The translations under genes were made by a program, and so were the position numbers. A stretch of 64,000 nt of DNA from Isoetes taiwanensis (Eukaryota > Streptophyta > Lycopodiopsida > Isoetales > Isoetaceae), in contig JAJEKV010000063.1 in NCBI GenBank assembly GCA_021234155.1, positions 62,001-126,000 of the forward strand, written 5' to 3'. Within the stretch, counting starts at the first letter, position 1. Each line of letters opens with the position of its first letter. The notes under the pieces are model-generated. The model was given only the letters and a program-made list of their open reading frames with translations, ran no database searches and had not been told where the DNA came from. Below are positions 10,198 through 20,356 of this stretch, piece by piece.

Positions 10198-11480
10198 GAT
10201 GGCGATCTGCCTCCTTACCCTAATCTGCTTCATTCCTAGCGGCCAGGGAGGTAAATATTATGCTTCTTTTCTCTTATGTTTTGTTGTTGTCGCTCTGATT
10301 CCCTGGATAAATCAACTATGGGCAGCCTTGCAGACCTAACCTCATGGATTTGGCATCTCCCAGGTATCTTTGCATCATGATTTATCCTATTTGCAGCCAG
10401 TATGTATCCAGAATATCTAGAATGCCACTTTTGTATGTGATGTTCTGGTCTGCTGAATGCTTGTTGTTCTGTTGTTTTGAAGAAATCGAGCTTTTAGGAG
10501 AAAAGGCAGTGCATAGTAAGAAGCAGGGTTAGAAGCTATGAAAAAAGCCTTTCCCTCGGGCGGAAATCCGGTAAACTGCTGCTCTGTACATCCAACAAGA
10601 CCAATCAGAATTCTTACCTTTGCCAATATCATGATGCATACTTGTGATTTTGATAATCTTGCAGCTGTAGATAGTGACGTTTCATGCTCATGCAAATATT
10701 ATTTTGAATGATTTGCAAGAATCAAGTCAACAACTGGCCATGGGGCAGGTCTTTGGTTAGCAAACCTTAAACAGAAGAGTAAGAACACTTCTTTGTGATT
10801 TTTTCTTTTGCTTTTCTCCTGATTACCTACTAAATATGAGTCTAGATAGACAGAGGACCATCGCAGTGTTTATAATGTTTTTGTTAATGCTAATTAAAAA
10901 AGCACAAAAGCACTCGTAGTCTTTCTCATAAAGCAAGAAAGAGTCTGCAACAATAGTTAGTAAGATTGTGTCATGATTTTAATATTATTTGTTAGAGGTT
11001 ACAGATCTGGAGACACAAATAACCCTGGAGGTGGTACACTTGCAAATGCTTTCCATGTGGTCCTGCTCATGTCTGGACTGGAAGGAACACAAGTAGAAAA
11101 CGAGAAGATATGGGTACTCTGCATTGTGTTGCAGGCGTACAACTTTTTTTTATAAACACCACATGCTTGTTAGAGATGTGACGTAACTGTGTGGAGCAGT
11201 GAGGAGCAGTTTCTTAATTGCAGATTTAGTGGTGAATTTTGTGCCACAAATATCTGAAAGATTTGATGGCTAGTTACTATTGTTCAGTTCTTGTAGAAAT
11301 ATGAACACGTCCACCTGCTGCTCTTATTCTTTTCAATCTCAAGAAAACTTTCAAATACAAGTGACAAGTTTTTGTGAAGCAAGAGCGAGACTTGAGCTAT
11401 GGTGGTGGTCTATCGGACAACCCAAGAGGTGCTTGGAATCTCAACCCAATGCTCAATGTCCGTTTTGTATCATAGGACTA
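10198..11480 (+). pseudogene. Possible captured host exons (unrecognised)
   Basis: A CT-rich leader precedes ATGGCGATCTGCCTCCTTACC, encoding a short hydrophobic start (MAICLLTLICFIPSGQG) that resembles a signal peptide. It is followed at once by GAG|GTAAAT, a plausible splice donor. A second exon-like block at about 10,998-11,115 follows TTACAG and reads SGDTNNPGGGTLANAFHVV. A third at about 11,300-11,480 reads TCCSYSFQSQENFQIQV. I cannot assign a family. The intron-like structure within a CACTA-like element would fit transduced gene fragments, but these could be chance frames. Confidence 0.3.
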
Positions 11481-12410
11481 TTGTGACTTATAATTAATGC
11501 TTTGTATTTCTCTTCAAGCTGCAGGAGTTTGAGAGCTCTAAGCTATTTTGTTTGTTGATAAGAAGTTGCAGTTTTGTCGAGATAAGTTTTGTATGTTTGC
11601 ATCTTCAAGTGAAATGGAATACTAGGGTTCAAATCCCTTGAGCTGTTTAATGTAAGTTCTACTAAAAATCGGATATTGCACCATACCACTTCTCAGTCAC
11701 ATTATATTGATATCAGCCACAAAAAAAACCAAGATAAATCACAATTGAAGAGTCACATTATATTGATATCAGCCACAAAAAAAACCAAGATAAATCACAA
11801 TGAAAGACCCTGGTGCCATGTTGGAAAACCATAGGCATAAACTATCAAAGTAAAGCATGCAAATTTATCATACAAAATATATTGGAAAAAAGTATGTATA
11901 AATCAAGTAAGTAAAACTATCATAAACAAATGTCATAAATAGCATAAGTAATTTATCATGTTATCATAATGATTAATAATCGCTATGCATAACATTAGCA
12001 TGCTAATATACCAAGAGAGATAAATGTGATCAAACACCATGTCCCTAAACTTGATTTACTAAGCATTATAATAATCATGTATTTTAAACAATATTATAGA
12101 CCAACTACATTCATCATGGAAGATAAATGTGATTAAATACCATGTCATTAAACTTGACATCATAAACAATATTAGACATCATGTAGTTTAAGCAATAATA
12201 GAGACCAACTATACTTATCATGTTCCAATACAATGTTAAAAAGGAAAGCTTACTTATTACATTATCAAATTGTACTGATTAACCATGTTGTATAAATAGA
12301 TATGGTTTATAAACTTTTGAACCCACAAACATGTATCGATTTTAATGTCTAGTTTTCACCAATAAACCATTGAAAAAAAATCATACTAATTCAGTTTTGG
12401 GGGCCTTGTG
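11481..12410. other. Right AT-rich part of the CACTA-like element, with a 56-bp tandem duplication
   Basis: A block starting AGTCACATTATATTGATATC is directly repeated at 11,695 and 11,751. The rest is AT-rich without coding potential. It contains loose repeats of AGATAAATGTGAT and ATCATGT words, which may be the right subterminal repeats. Confidence 0.5.
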
Positions 12411-12413
12411 TAT

Positions 12414-13168
12414 GTGAGACTGTTCTTGATAAAGATCTGATCCTGTTGTATCCATAGCTCCACTTGTGCTTGACACTCCATATTCATCGAACTTGACGTT
12501 GCTGCTTTTGATAATTTTTCTAGTACTAATATCGAACAATCTATATCCTTTGCCTTCCAAGCAATAACCAAGAAAGATACACTTACGTGCTTTTGGATCC
12601 AATTTGTCTCTTCTGATCTGTTTTGGTGTGAATGCGTATGCTCAGCACCAAATACTTTCAGATGTTCAACATCTGGCTTAATCCCACTCCAAAGTTCCTC
12701 TGGTGTCATGCTCTTGACTGCACTAGTTGGAGATCGATCTGCAAGTAACATGCGGTTAGTATGGCTTCTCCCCAGAACTGGTTTGAAATCTTAGCCCATT
12801 TCAGCATGCTTAGGGCGGCTTCCTTCAATGTTCTCATCTTCCTTTCGGCCACGCCATTCTGCCAATGCTCGTATGGATTAGACAACTGCCTCTTGACGCA
12901 TGTTTTCAACAATTAGCCTTTTCAATCTATTCTGATTTATGCATCCCATTCTTCTATGCCATAAAGAGAAATCTTTATCTGGTCCAGCAGCTATCAATGC
13001 TTGAATTCCCTCCTTCTGGTTTTTTATTAAACGATATAAATGACCTGATCTACTTGCTTTGGCTATAATTTGTTCACCCTTATTAAGAAGCAACACTTCT
13101 TCTTTCTTAATATGTGCAGTTATGCCTACATCAGTCAACCTTATCAAAGACATTAGATTTTTGCCCAA
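12414..13168 (-). pseudogene. Copia integrase and pre-integrase, internally deleted
   Basis: Minus strand: the GAG-pre-integrase motif (KDFSLWHRRMGCINQNRLKR) is followed near 12,905 by a jump directly into the end of the integrase core (EHWQNGVAERKMRTLKEAAL) and the C-terminal region (KARKCIFLGYCLEGKGYRLF). The second Copia carries about 370 extra bases here (14,850-15,210), including the D-D motifs of the core. This copy therefore cannot integrate. Frame changes near 12,600 also break it. Confidence 0.85.
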
Positions 13169-14537
13169 TCATGGCACATAAAATACCTGCTTCAACTTCC
13201 TTGCTTGATCAGCAAAATAACATGTCATGATCCCTATTCCAGCAATTTGCAAGCCATCTGCGATGCCACTAACTTTTCGCCCATTTGTTTCTTCCTTGAA
13301 ATCACTTATCCATTCTTTGTAGTTGGTCATAACATGGGTAGCCGCTGAGTCTAGTATCCATGTCCTTCCTTTTGTCACTGAAGCATTCATGGCCACTACT
13401 TCCAGCCCTTGTATCTCTGTTATGTAACCCTGACATTTTTTAAGATTTTTATAATCACTCTCACTGCTTTCTGCCGCTCTATCAGCCCATCTTTTTCCCA
13501 AAAACATTTTGCATGTCTCTGTCCAGTCTTGTTGGCCAGTACCTGCAACCACAACCAGACTTGCTTCTATGTCACTTTCTTCTTCTTCACTGTCTGAGTC
13601 ACACTCCCTTTTTCCTTCTGCCATATGTGTGCTATTGTTACCTTCAGCTCGACCATTGTTCCATCTTCGTGATGAGGACGACTGCCTAGGCCTGTTCTCC
13701 CTTTCTTTCTTCCAGTCCTCCCTTCCTTTGTGAGAGTTCTTGTCATTTTCTCCTTTTGAATTGCAATGCCTAGCATATATGGCCCTTTTTCCCACAAGTC
13801 CAGCACTCAAAGTTCATTTTTTCAGACGGTACTTTAGCCACATATGCTGTGTCTGTTTCTTATTTCTTCAGCAAATGAGACGCTAGAAGCACTGCTCCAA
13901 TTACTCCCTCACTTCTCAAACTGCCATCTTGACATCCCATTGCTTGTTTGATTGAATCATACGAGATAGGTAGGCTAGCCAAATTGCCATAGCTATATCC
14001 TCATCACTGAGCACATGGTTCAAGGCAGCCAATTGATCTCCGAAACTGTACCATATTACTTATGTGATCAGTCGGATCATCTGCTTCCTTCATTTTTGCA
14101 CTAAAAAAGCTCTGCCACAGAAACAACTTCTGAGACGTGTTGTGTGTCTTGAAAGTTCTTTTCAAACACTCCCTTCTTTCCTTGGTTGTTTCCTTCAGCT
14201 TATCAATGGTATTTGCCCATCCTTAAGCCGAAACATCAATGATGTTTTAGCTTTATTGTCTTTCTTTTTCCAGGCTACAAGGCGTGCAAGATCTTCTGCT
14301 GCTGGAGTTACTTCTCCATCTTCTTCATCTCTCCTGTCAACCACAATAGGTTTGGGTTCAGTACCATTTACCACCTCCCAAACCTCTCGTTATTCAAGAA
14401 CCGCCTACATTTTTCAGAACCAAACAATAGCGTTTGTTTTGTCCAATTTCTCCATATACTTGAGATCCATCTGCAGTTTCACCATTGTGCTCTCACAATT
14501 CCCATATGATCTTTTCCTCAATTCTCTTCTGTTTTCA
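13169..14537 (-). pseudogene. Copia gag and protease region
   Basis: Minus strand: the gag (near 14,500, KYMEKLDKTNAIVWF; then REVWEVVNG and AAEDLARLVAWKKKDNKA) is followed by a CCHC zinc knuckle near 13,770-13,815. A one-base shift breaks the knuckle: CWTCGKKGH is in one frame and YARHCNSKGEN in the next. The protease active-site motif TWILDSAATHV follows near 13,355. The long open part is 13,169-13,810. Stops and shifts in gag make it non-coding. Confidence 0.85.
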
Positions 14538-14550
14538 GCTCTGATACTAT

Positions 14551-14699
14551 AAAGCGAAAACTAGAACTCCAAAAATTGCCAAAATTAAGGGTACATTTAC
14601 TGTTTTTCTCCATCTATTTATAATATGTAAAACCAAAGAAAGCTGAGGTTCTGTTACAACGTCATTCCGTTATGGCAGAATATTATCATGATTCTAACA
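14551..14699 (-). repeat. 5' LTR of the Copia element with adjacent primer-binding site
   Basis: This 149-bp LTR is homologous to 1,597-1,759. On the element strand it is followed by TAGTATCAGAGC (14,538-14,549), which matches 11 of 12 bases of the usual plant initiator-tRNA-Met primer-binding site. Immediately beyond its outer edge, at 14,700, an oppositely oriented Copia fragment begins in mid-gene. Confidence 0.85.
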
Positions 14700-14751
14700 A
14701 TCAGGTCATTTATATCGTTTAATAAAAAACCAGAAGGACGGAATTCAAGCA

Positions 14752-15335
14752 TTGATAACTGCTGGACCAGATAAAGATTTCTCTTTATGGCATAGAAGAA
14801 TGGGACGCATAAATCAGAATAGATTGAAAAGGCTAATTGTTGAAAACATGGTTACAGGAATGGTAGCTCCAGAAAAGGGACAAGTAGACATATGTGAGGG
14901 ATGCATTGCTAGCAAACATCAACAGAAAAAATCCAAAAGACAAGGAAATTGAGCAATAAGACCATTACAAGCGATACATACAGATTTGATTGGAAGAATG
15001 CCTATCCAAACTTTGGAAAAGCTGAATACTTCTTGGTGATTGTGGATGATTACACCAGAAAAGCTTGGGTGATGCTGCTAAAGAAGAAGTCTGAAGTACT
15101 AACTACATTTCAAACATGGACGAAGGAAGTGGAAAAAGAAGCAGGATATCAGATTAATGGCACAGAATTTGTATCACACAAATTTAATGAGTGCCTACAT
15201 CAAGAAGGCATCAAGAGGCAATTGTCTAATTCGTACGAGCATTGGCAGAATGGCGTGGCCGAAAGGAAGATGAGAACACTGAAGGAAACTGCTCTAAGCA
15301 TGCCGAAATGGGCTAAGATTTCAGACCAGTTCTAG
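14752..15335 (+). pseudogene. Copia pre-integrase and integrase core
   Basis: KDFSLWHRRMGRINQNRLKR leads into CEGCIASKHQQKKSKRQGN and, after a frame break near 14,950, the integrase core (HTDLIGR-like start, FLVIVDDYTRKAWVMLLKKK, ending NGVAERKMRTLKETALSMPK). A stop interrupts the FWGEA motif (TTCTAG at about 15,332). Part of the core between VEKEAGYQ and INGTEFVSHKF appears shortened. Not functional. Confidence 0.85.
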
Positions 15336-15415
15336 GGAGAAGCCATAATAACCGCATGTTACTTGCAGAATCGATCTCCAACTAGTGCAGTCAAGAGCAT
15401 GACACCAAAGGAACT

Positions 15416-15828
15416 TTGCTAAGCCAGATGTTGAACACCTTAAAGTATTTGACTGCTCAGCATATGCATTCACGTCAAAAGAGATCAGAAGAGACAAATT
15501 GGATACAAAAGCACGTAAGTGTATCTTTCTTGGTTATTGCTTGGAAGGCAAAGGGTACAGATTGTTCGATGTTAGTACTAGAAAAATTATCAAAAGCAGC
15601 AACGTCAAGTTCGATGAATATGGAGTGGCAAGGACAAGTGGAGCTATGGATACAGCCGGATCAGATCTTTATCAAGAACAGTCTCACATATGGCTAGAAA
15701 TTCAGGAAGAGCAAGCAAACCATGTACCTTTGAAAGGTGTAAAAGATTCACAAGCTGAAGAGTCGAAAGACATTCAAGAGCATCAGGGTCACCTAAACTT
15801 AGAAGAGAATACGAATAATCACATGTAA
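15416..15828 (+). pseudogene. Copia integrase C-terminal region and linker
   Basis: Overlapping frames encode KARKCIFLGYCLEGKGYRLF, STRKIIKSSNVKFDEYGVAR and the acidic linker SQAEESKDIQEHQGHLNLEE. The HIWLEIQEEQANH segment here is the uninterrupted counterpart of the CACTA-like insertion site in the first Copia. A frame change lies near 15,500. Confidence 0.8.
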
Positions 15829-16045
15829 GAGAGTGTGCAACAGCAAGAGAGGACTGAAGAATCATTAAGAAGAAATGCAAGAGGGCATCATCCTGCATCC
15901 AAATGGTTATAATGGAGGCAATCAAAGAGCTCAGCAGCCTTGGCAGTATGAGCAAGGATTTGAAAAGGAATTTGGATTATGGTGGGAAACAGATATGGAA
16001 GAGAAATGTTCTTGGGAATGTTTCAAGGCTGAATGACTGGAACCA

Positions 16046-16882
16046 TTGTCCGTGCATGAGGCCTTAACAGGACCAGACTCTGCGAGGTGGAACGAAGCCA
16101 TGCAGGAAGAAATGAACGCTATGCATGCAACGAATGCATGGGACCTAGTGGACCTCCCAAAAGGAAGAAAAGCAGTTGGGTGCAAATGGGTGTTTAAAGT
16201 TAAACAAGCTAGCGATGGCAGCATACACAGATATAGAGCTAGGTTGGTGGCTCAAGGCTTCTCACAGCAGCAAAGGATCGATTTTGAAGAGATCTTTTCA
16301 CCAGTGGCTAAGATGAAATCTATCATGACTATTTTAGCACTGGCGGCACTTAAGACATGGAAGTCCACCAAATGGACGTTAAAACGTCATTTCTCAATGG
16401 ATATCTAGTGGAGGAAATTTACATCAGGCAACCAGAAGGGTTTGATCAAGAGAAAGGGAAGGTATGTAGGCTGAATAAAGCATTATATGCCTAGAGCATG
16501 GTATAACAGAATTGATCAATTCCTCCAGCAGATGGAATTTACGCAATGTATTTCAAAATGGAATGTCTATTATAAGTGGAGGGAAAATCCAATGGATACG
16601 GTATTTATAACAGTGTACGTTGATGACCTTATTATAGTCAGCAAAGAAATGGCAGGAATCAATTCAACTAAGCATGCTTTGAGGATTGAGTTCAAGATGA
16701 CAGATTTGGGCGAGATAAAGACTTGCTTAGGGCTGCAGATAGTCAGAAATAGAGCTCACAGAACTCTTCTAATTCATCAGCAACATGCCATTCAAAAGAT
16801 ATGTAACAGGTTTGGAATGAAAGAATGTATGAGGAAAGACACCCTGAATTTTGGCAATTCTTGGAGTTCTAGTTTTCGCTTT
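16046..16882 (+). pseudogene. Copia reverse transcriptase, ending in an LTR remnant
   Basis: The RT starts with HEALTGPDSARWNEAMQEEM, VDLPKGRKAVGCKWVFKVKQ and YRARLVAQGFSQQQRIDFEE. After a frame break it continues with MDTVFITVYVDDLIIVSKEM (intact YVDD) and TDLGEIKTCLGLQIVRNRAH, ending at RFGMKECMRKDT. RNase H is absent, because the sequence jumps to the LTR 3' end. Stops and shifts near 16,410 separate the two blocks. Confidence 0.87.
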
Positions 16883-17317
16883 TGTTGGACGAAAAACGCG
16901 GATCAAATCAGGAATACTATGAGCGTTTAAAAGTAGGCATAGTATGGTTTATAGAAGGTTGTGGAAAAAATACAATGTTACATTATCAGCATGTTGCTTT
17001 GTTATGTTCCCATTGCCTGTAGTTGTGTCCTATCAGTGAAAGCCCAAGAAATCATAGAGCAACCTTCCCAAGCTATCTTCTCTCATTCCACAGACTATTC
17101 TTACTTCATCTATAAATATTTTGCTTAAAGTAGAAAGCTCCATTTTGGCCGCTGATAATACTGTAATACTTAAAATGGGAATGTTTAAACTAGCACCAGG
17201 AGCTTCATGGGATGAATTCCTATTTCTGTTTTGGTATAAGCTGCTTATTTTAGTCAGCATTACGTCCTTGTAAAATTTCGGCAAAACTTATCTTTAGCAT
17301 TATCCACAGTTTTTGGA
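16883..17317 (-). pseudogene. Unrecognised ORF remnant upstream of the DUF716 locus
   Basis: The minus-strand frame 17,033-17,284 (FYKDVMLTKISSLYQNRNRN, SLNIPILSITVLSAAKMEL) appears to continue upstream in a shifted frame through AAGCTTCAGAGCATCTACAG into 17,318-17,390. That part is also present at 1-60 in the other locus copy. I do not recognise the family. It could be the 3' end of a neighbouring gene on the opposite strand, damaged by the Copia events. Confidence 0.3.
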
Positions 17318-19456
17318 TCGGCTTCCCAAGCTCGCTGTAGATGCTCTGAAGCTTTTTTGGAAGGAATCTGTTGCTGGATATTTGGTCTCACTGGGGTTCA
17401 AACTCCTGGCCAGTAAATTTGAAATGTTCTGTAAAATTAAATCACGGAAACATAATGCTAGTTAAAATGCAAGTAAAAATTTTCAAATGCAAGTAAGAAT
17501 CTAGAATGCAAATGAATTGTCAAAATGCAAGTAAAATCCACAGAATGCAAGTGAATTCTAGAATGCCAAATAGAATGCACGTGAATTCTAGAATGTCAAA
17601 TAAAAAACTTAGAATGCAAGCAAGGAGAACTGATATGCCACATGATAGGATCATACTGGCTCAAACGCCAGAATAGACTCTAACCAAACTTTACATATAC
17701 TAGAATTTCATTCCAGTTTCAATTTTGTTGTGGCTTGCGATGGGCATCAATACAGAGGCATGCCTGACACAGCAGAATTGAAACTAGAATGAAATTCTTG
17801 TTACGTGTAGGAGCAATTCTGTGAATCTCCGGGTAACAAACCGTTAGAGGTAACAAAGCAAGAATGCAAGTAAAAATTGCCAAAATAGCCAGAATGCGAG
17901 TAAAAATCTGGAGCAGAAAGATTAGTGGCATTTAGGTTTAGAACTGTGTCCACGTGGCGAGATAGGATTCGCAGTAGGAGCAAACTTTAAGTACGTCATT
18001 TTTTAGTAGTCCTCGCCAACATACGAGGGGGCAAGCTAAAAAATGGACCATTTCAAGTGGACCACTTCTTGGCTAAGGCCCTTTTTCCACAGTAGACTTA
18101 TTTTATGGCTGTCTCATTTTTATAAGACACCCTTTTGGGCTCCATGTCAGCTCCACGTCGTAAATAAGACATCTCCTGAAAAAATCGATTTTCCATTACT
18201 GAAATATAAGACATGAGCTATTGAGATAAGACCTGTCTTATAATCTAGCTTTTCCACAGATCACCATTTTCAAGATTTTTCCGAATCTTAAAGCAAAGAG
18301 GTTGCTGCAGCAATCTATCTGAAGATTTCTGGAGATACTAATAGAAATCCACCAGAGCAAATATCTGAAGGGCCAACCTCCAAAACTGGATTCAATAGAT
18401 ACCTAGTTTTATATGTAATTTGGATCAAAACCTTGTGGACAGTTTCAGCCTGATCTACTGCGTGATTCTGAGTATCAAAGAGAGTAGATAACAATTGCGA
18501 CTATCAAGGGCCTTGGAAATTTTGGTAAAACGCCTTTCTGGCAAGAAACTGTAACCTCTGGCCGCTGCATCTTCAACTTCTTTACGCCTAGGTTTGCCAA
18601 AGTAATGCAGGCGGCATAATTCTTTTTTCTGATCTAAGGATCATGGCAGGGGAATAGCAATTCTGCGGCAATAGCAGGGCCAATTTAGAGTCAACTAATA
18701 CGTTTTAATTTGTCTGTATAGCCTCTAGAATTTTGTCTCCTTTTCACACATAGAATTGCTTTGTCCAGACACTCTCTTTTCGAAAAGAATCCAGTTGAAT
18801 CGAAGCTTCTGTTTGATGCAATCCAATCTGTTTCATGCAGCTATTGCAATCCAGAGTAATATCGAAACTTCAATGTTCATTGGAACAAGGCTTTAAAGCC
18901 GAGAGGAAGAAGCTAAGCCTGTAAATCGACGACATGCTCTGAGAGGAAGAAGCTAAGCCTGTAAATCGACGACATGCTCACATAATAAGAAACGATGATA
19001 TGCTCTCAGAATTAACAATCGAAGAATTAACACAGAAGTAACAATCGAATCTGAAAAGCAGGCTGTTTCAAAAAACCAAATTCAACCATAAGTGCTTCAA
19101 AAATCAAGCAATCAGAACCCAAATCTGCTGAACTTTTTCTCTATTTTGCGACAGCCTTGAATTGCGGCGAATTTGACCTCTGATTGGTTAGGATTCGCTG
19201 TCTTATTTTGTGGCGGGGGATTTCCCCCGGAAAAAAATAAGACATTAGTTGGTCTCCGTGGACGTTAAAAAATCTATTCTATTCTATTCTAATCTATTCT
19301 TGTACGGAACTCATTTAGGACATGTCTGAAAAGTTGTCGTGGAAAAACTATGGTGTTACATTTGCTTATGTGGCCCAATAATAATCAGCTAAATTTAAGA
19401 CATGTATGCCATTTGAAAAAGGGCCTAAAAAGTGGCATTGCTCTAGAACATAGAAA
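17318..19456. repeat. Right copy of the duplicated DUF716 upstream region
   Basis: This matches 1-1,511 in order, including the minisatellite (17,461-17,625) and the AGTGGCATTGCTCTAGAACA block just before the start codon. It lacks the LINE found at 355-1,105 and carries an inverted-repeat insertion at 18,077-19,425 that the left copy lacks. It holds whatever promoter the intact gene uses. No clear TATA box was seen close to the start codon. Confidence 0.85.
18077..19425. mobile_element. PIF/Harbinger-type non-autonomous element
   Basis: The ends are the inverted repeat GGCCCTTTTTC (11 bp). The TAA at 18,074-18,076 and 19,426-19,428 is a 3-bp target-site duplication of the TWA type favoured by PIF/Harbinger. 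The empty site CTTGGTTAAAAGTGGC is seen at 1,456-1,470 in the other locus copy. The 1,349-bp interior has no transposase. It includes a 40-bp tandem duplication (18,901 and 18,941) and a short ATTCT array near 19,275. It ends 31 bp before the DUF716 start codon, so it separates the gene from its ancestral upstream sequence. Confidence 0.85.
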
Positions 19457-20356
19457 ATGGGCACTCTGCTAGCCCACGCCTTTGCAGGGCCGCTGTTGGT
19501 CCTCCTCGGACTATGGCACCTCTGTGGATCCATCAGCAACTATCTTCGTTCGCCCCGAGATTACAGCCCAAAACCCTTTTACACATTTTCGTCTTCCTCC
19601 AAACCCAAACGGATCGAGCCTCTTCTTCAGCTGGCTTTCTTTACCTTGGCTATGGCTTACGAGTTGCTGATTTTAGGGCGCAATAACAGTTCCACTATAC
19701 CTTACTTCGGTGTCCTCACCATGGAAGAGGTATCTATGCTTTTCTTATTCTGGTTAGTGGCTTTGGTAACCCTAATTCATGAAAACACCCTTTGGCTGCA
19801 TCATCTTCCTTCGGAAGGAATTTTTGGACTTGCCTCTCTGGCATTTTTTATTGAATACAAAGTTATGGGATCTAGAGGGCAGGGATTAGAAGGGAAGTGC
19901 AATTCTTTGTTGGCCACTAGTGCAGCAGTATGTGCAGTAAGCTCTGGTATTGTGGCTTTGAAGCCGGAGAAATTCTTAGCAGATTTGGTACTTAGAGCAG
20001 GACTCATGTTGCAAGGTCTGTGGATATTTCATAGTGGGCTGTCTTTATATGTGGAAAAATTTATTCCTGAAGGCTGCCATCGCCTCCTGCGCATGCCTAG
20101 TGGTGTGGATGGATCCACCCAGTGTGACATTGAGGAATCCAGAATCAGGGCTATGGCATTGATGGATCTGGCATTTGTTGATCACATCATAGTTGTGGTG
20201 ATCATAACACTGATAGCTTATGTCCTGTTGACTAAATTGCTTGGACAGAGGCGTTCTAGTTCTGGCTCTAATGGCTATGTTTATGACCCCATTTCATCAG
20301 AACTTGATTCCACTCATGTGCAAATGAAGCCATTGCCCAAGCAGGCTCAGTTTTAG
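19457..20356 (+). CDS. DUF716 / TMEM45-family membrane protein, intronless
   Basis: A complete 299-residue frame starts MGTLLAHAFAGPLLVLLGLW, typical of plant DUF716 (TMEM45-like) proteins. About seven hydrophobic segments are visible, near residues 7-25, 50-70, 88-107, 113-128, 145-165, 176-197 and 238-262. The stretch GLMLQGLWIFHSGLSLYV near residue 180 is the family's characteristic region. The hydrophilic tail is exposed. The protein is expected in an internal or plasma membrane, and its biochemical role is not established. The start codon is supported by conservation with the truncated copy at 1,512. The PIF/Harbinger insertion ends 31 bp upstream and may have changed regulation. No frame damage is seen, so the gene is probably functional. 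Confidence 0.9.
   Translation: MGTLLAHAFAGPLLVLLGLWHLCGSISNYLRSPRDYSPKPFYTFSSSSKPKRIEPLLQLAFFTLAMAYELLILGRNNSSTIPYFGVLTMEEVSMLFLFWLVALVTLIHENTLWLHHLPSEGIFGLASLAFFIEYKVMGSRGQGLEGKCNSLLATSAAVCAVSSGIVALKPEKFLADLVLRAGLMLQGLWIFHSGLSLYVEKFIPEGCHRLLRMPSGVDGSTQCDIEESRIRAMALMDLAFVDHIIVVVIITLIAYVLLTKLLGQRRSSSGSNGYVYDPISSELDSTHVQMKPLPKQAQF

Larger units (their letters stand above)
6675..12410. mobile_element. CACTA-like DNA transposon, non-autonomous
   Basis: The ends are CACAAGGCCCCCAAAA and its inverted copy TTTTGGGGGCCTTGTG. The TAT at 6,672-6,674 and 12,411-12,413 is a 3-bp target-site duplication, as expected of CACTA elements, although the termini start CACAA rather than CACTA. Removal restores the Copia reading seen at 15,680-15,705. 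The interior has AT-rich repeats near the left end (6,790-7,470), a tandem pair of about 690 bp (7,690-9,015) and a possible captured exon region (10,198-11,480). No transposase was recognised, so a partner element would have to mobilise it. Confidence 0.8.
1597..14699 (-). mobile_element. Copia LTR retrotransposon, split by a Helitron and a CACTA-like element
   Basis: This is a minus-strand element of about 4.3 kb once the nested insertions are removed. Its 5' LTR is at 14,551-14,699 and its 3' LTR at 1,597-1,759. Both begin TGTTAGAATCATGATAATATTC when read on the minus strand. A primer-binding site and a purine tract abut the LTRs. Reading minus strand, the order is gag, protease, integrase, RT, RNase H. 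The element is interrupted at 2,528-5,554 and 6,675-12,410. It also lacks about 370 bases of the integrase (near 12,905) relative to the second Copia. Left and right host flanks do not match, so no target-site duplication can be recognised. Confidence 0.9.
14700..16882 (+). mobile_element. Second Copia element, plus strand, 5'-truncated and internally deleted
   Basis: This belongs to the same family as the minus-strand Copia. It begins within the pre-integrase domain (ATCAGGTCATTTATATCG, matching the reverse complement near 13,040). It runs through integrase and RT, and at 16,840 jumps from the RT/RNase H junction into the last 42 bases of the LTR (ACCCTGAATTTTGGCAATTC to CGCTTT). The jump has short homology (ACACC-CTG), typical of end joining. 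It preserves parts missing from the first element and so serves as the reference for the insertion sites of the Helitron and the CACTA-like element. Confidence 0.87.

Noticed and set aside
10198-10250. A confident signal-peptide gene call
   Set aside because: Only 17 codons precede the donor, no family is recognised and the region lies within a transposon, so it is kept as a low-confidence fragment.
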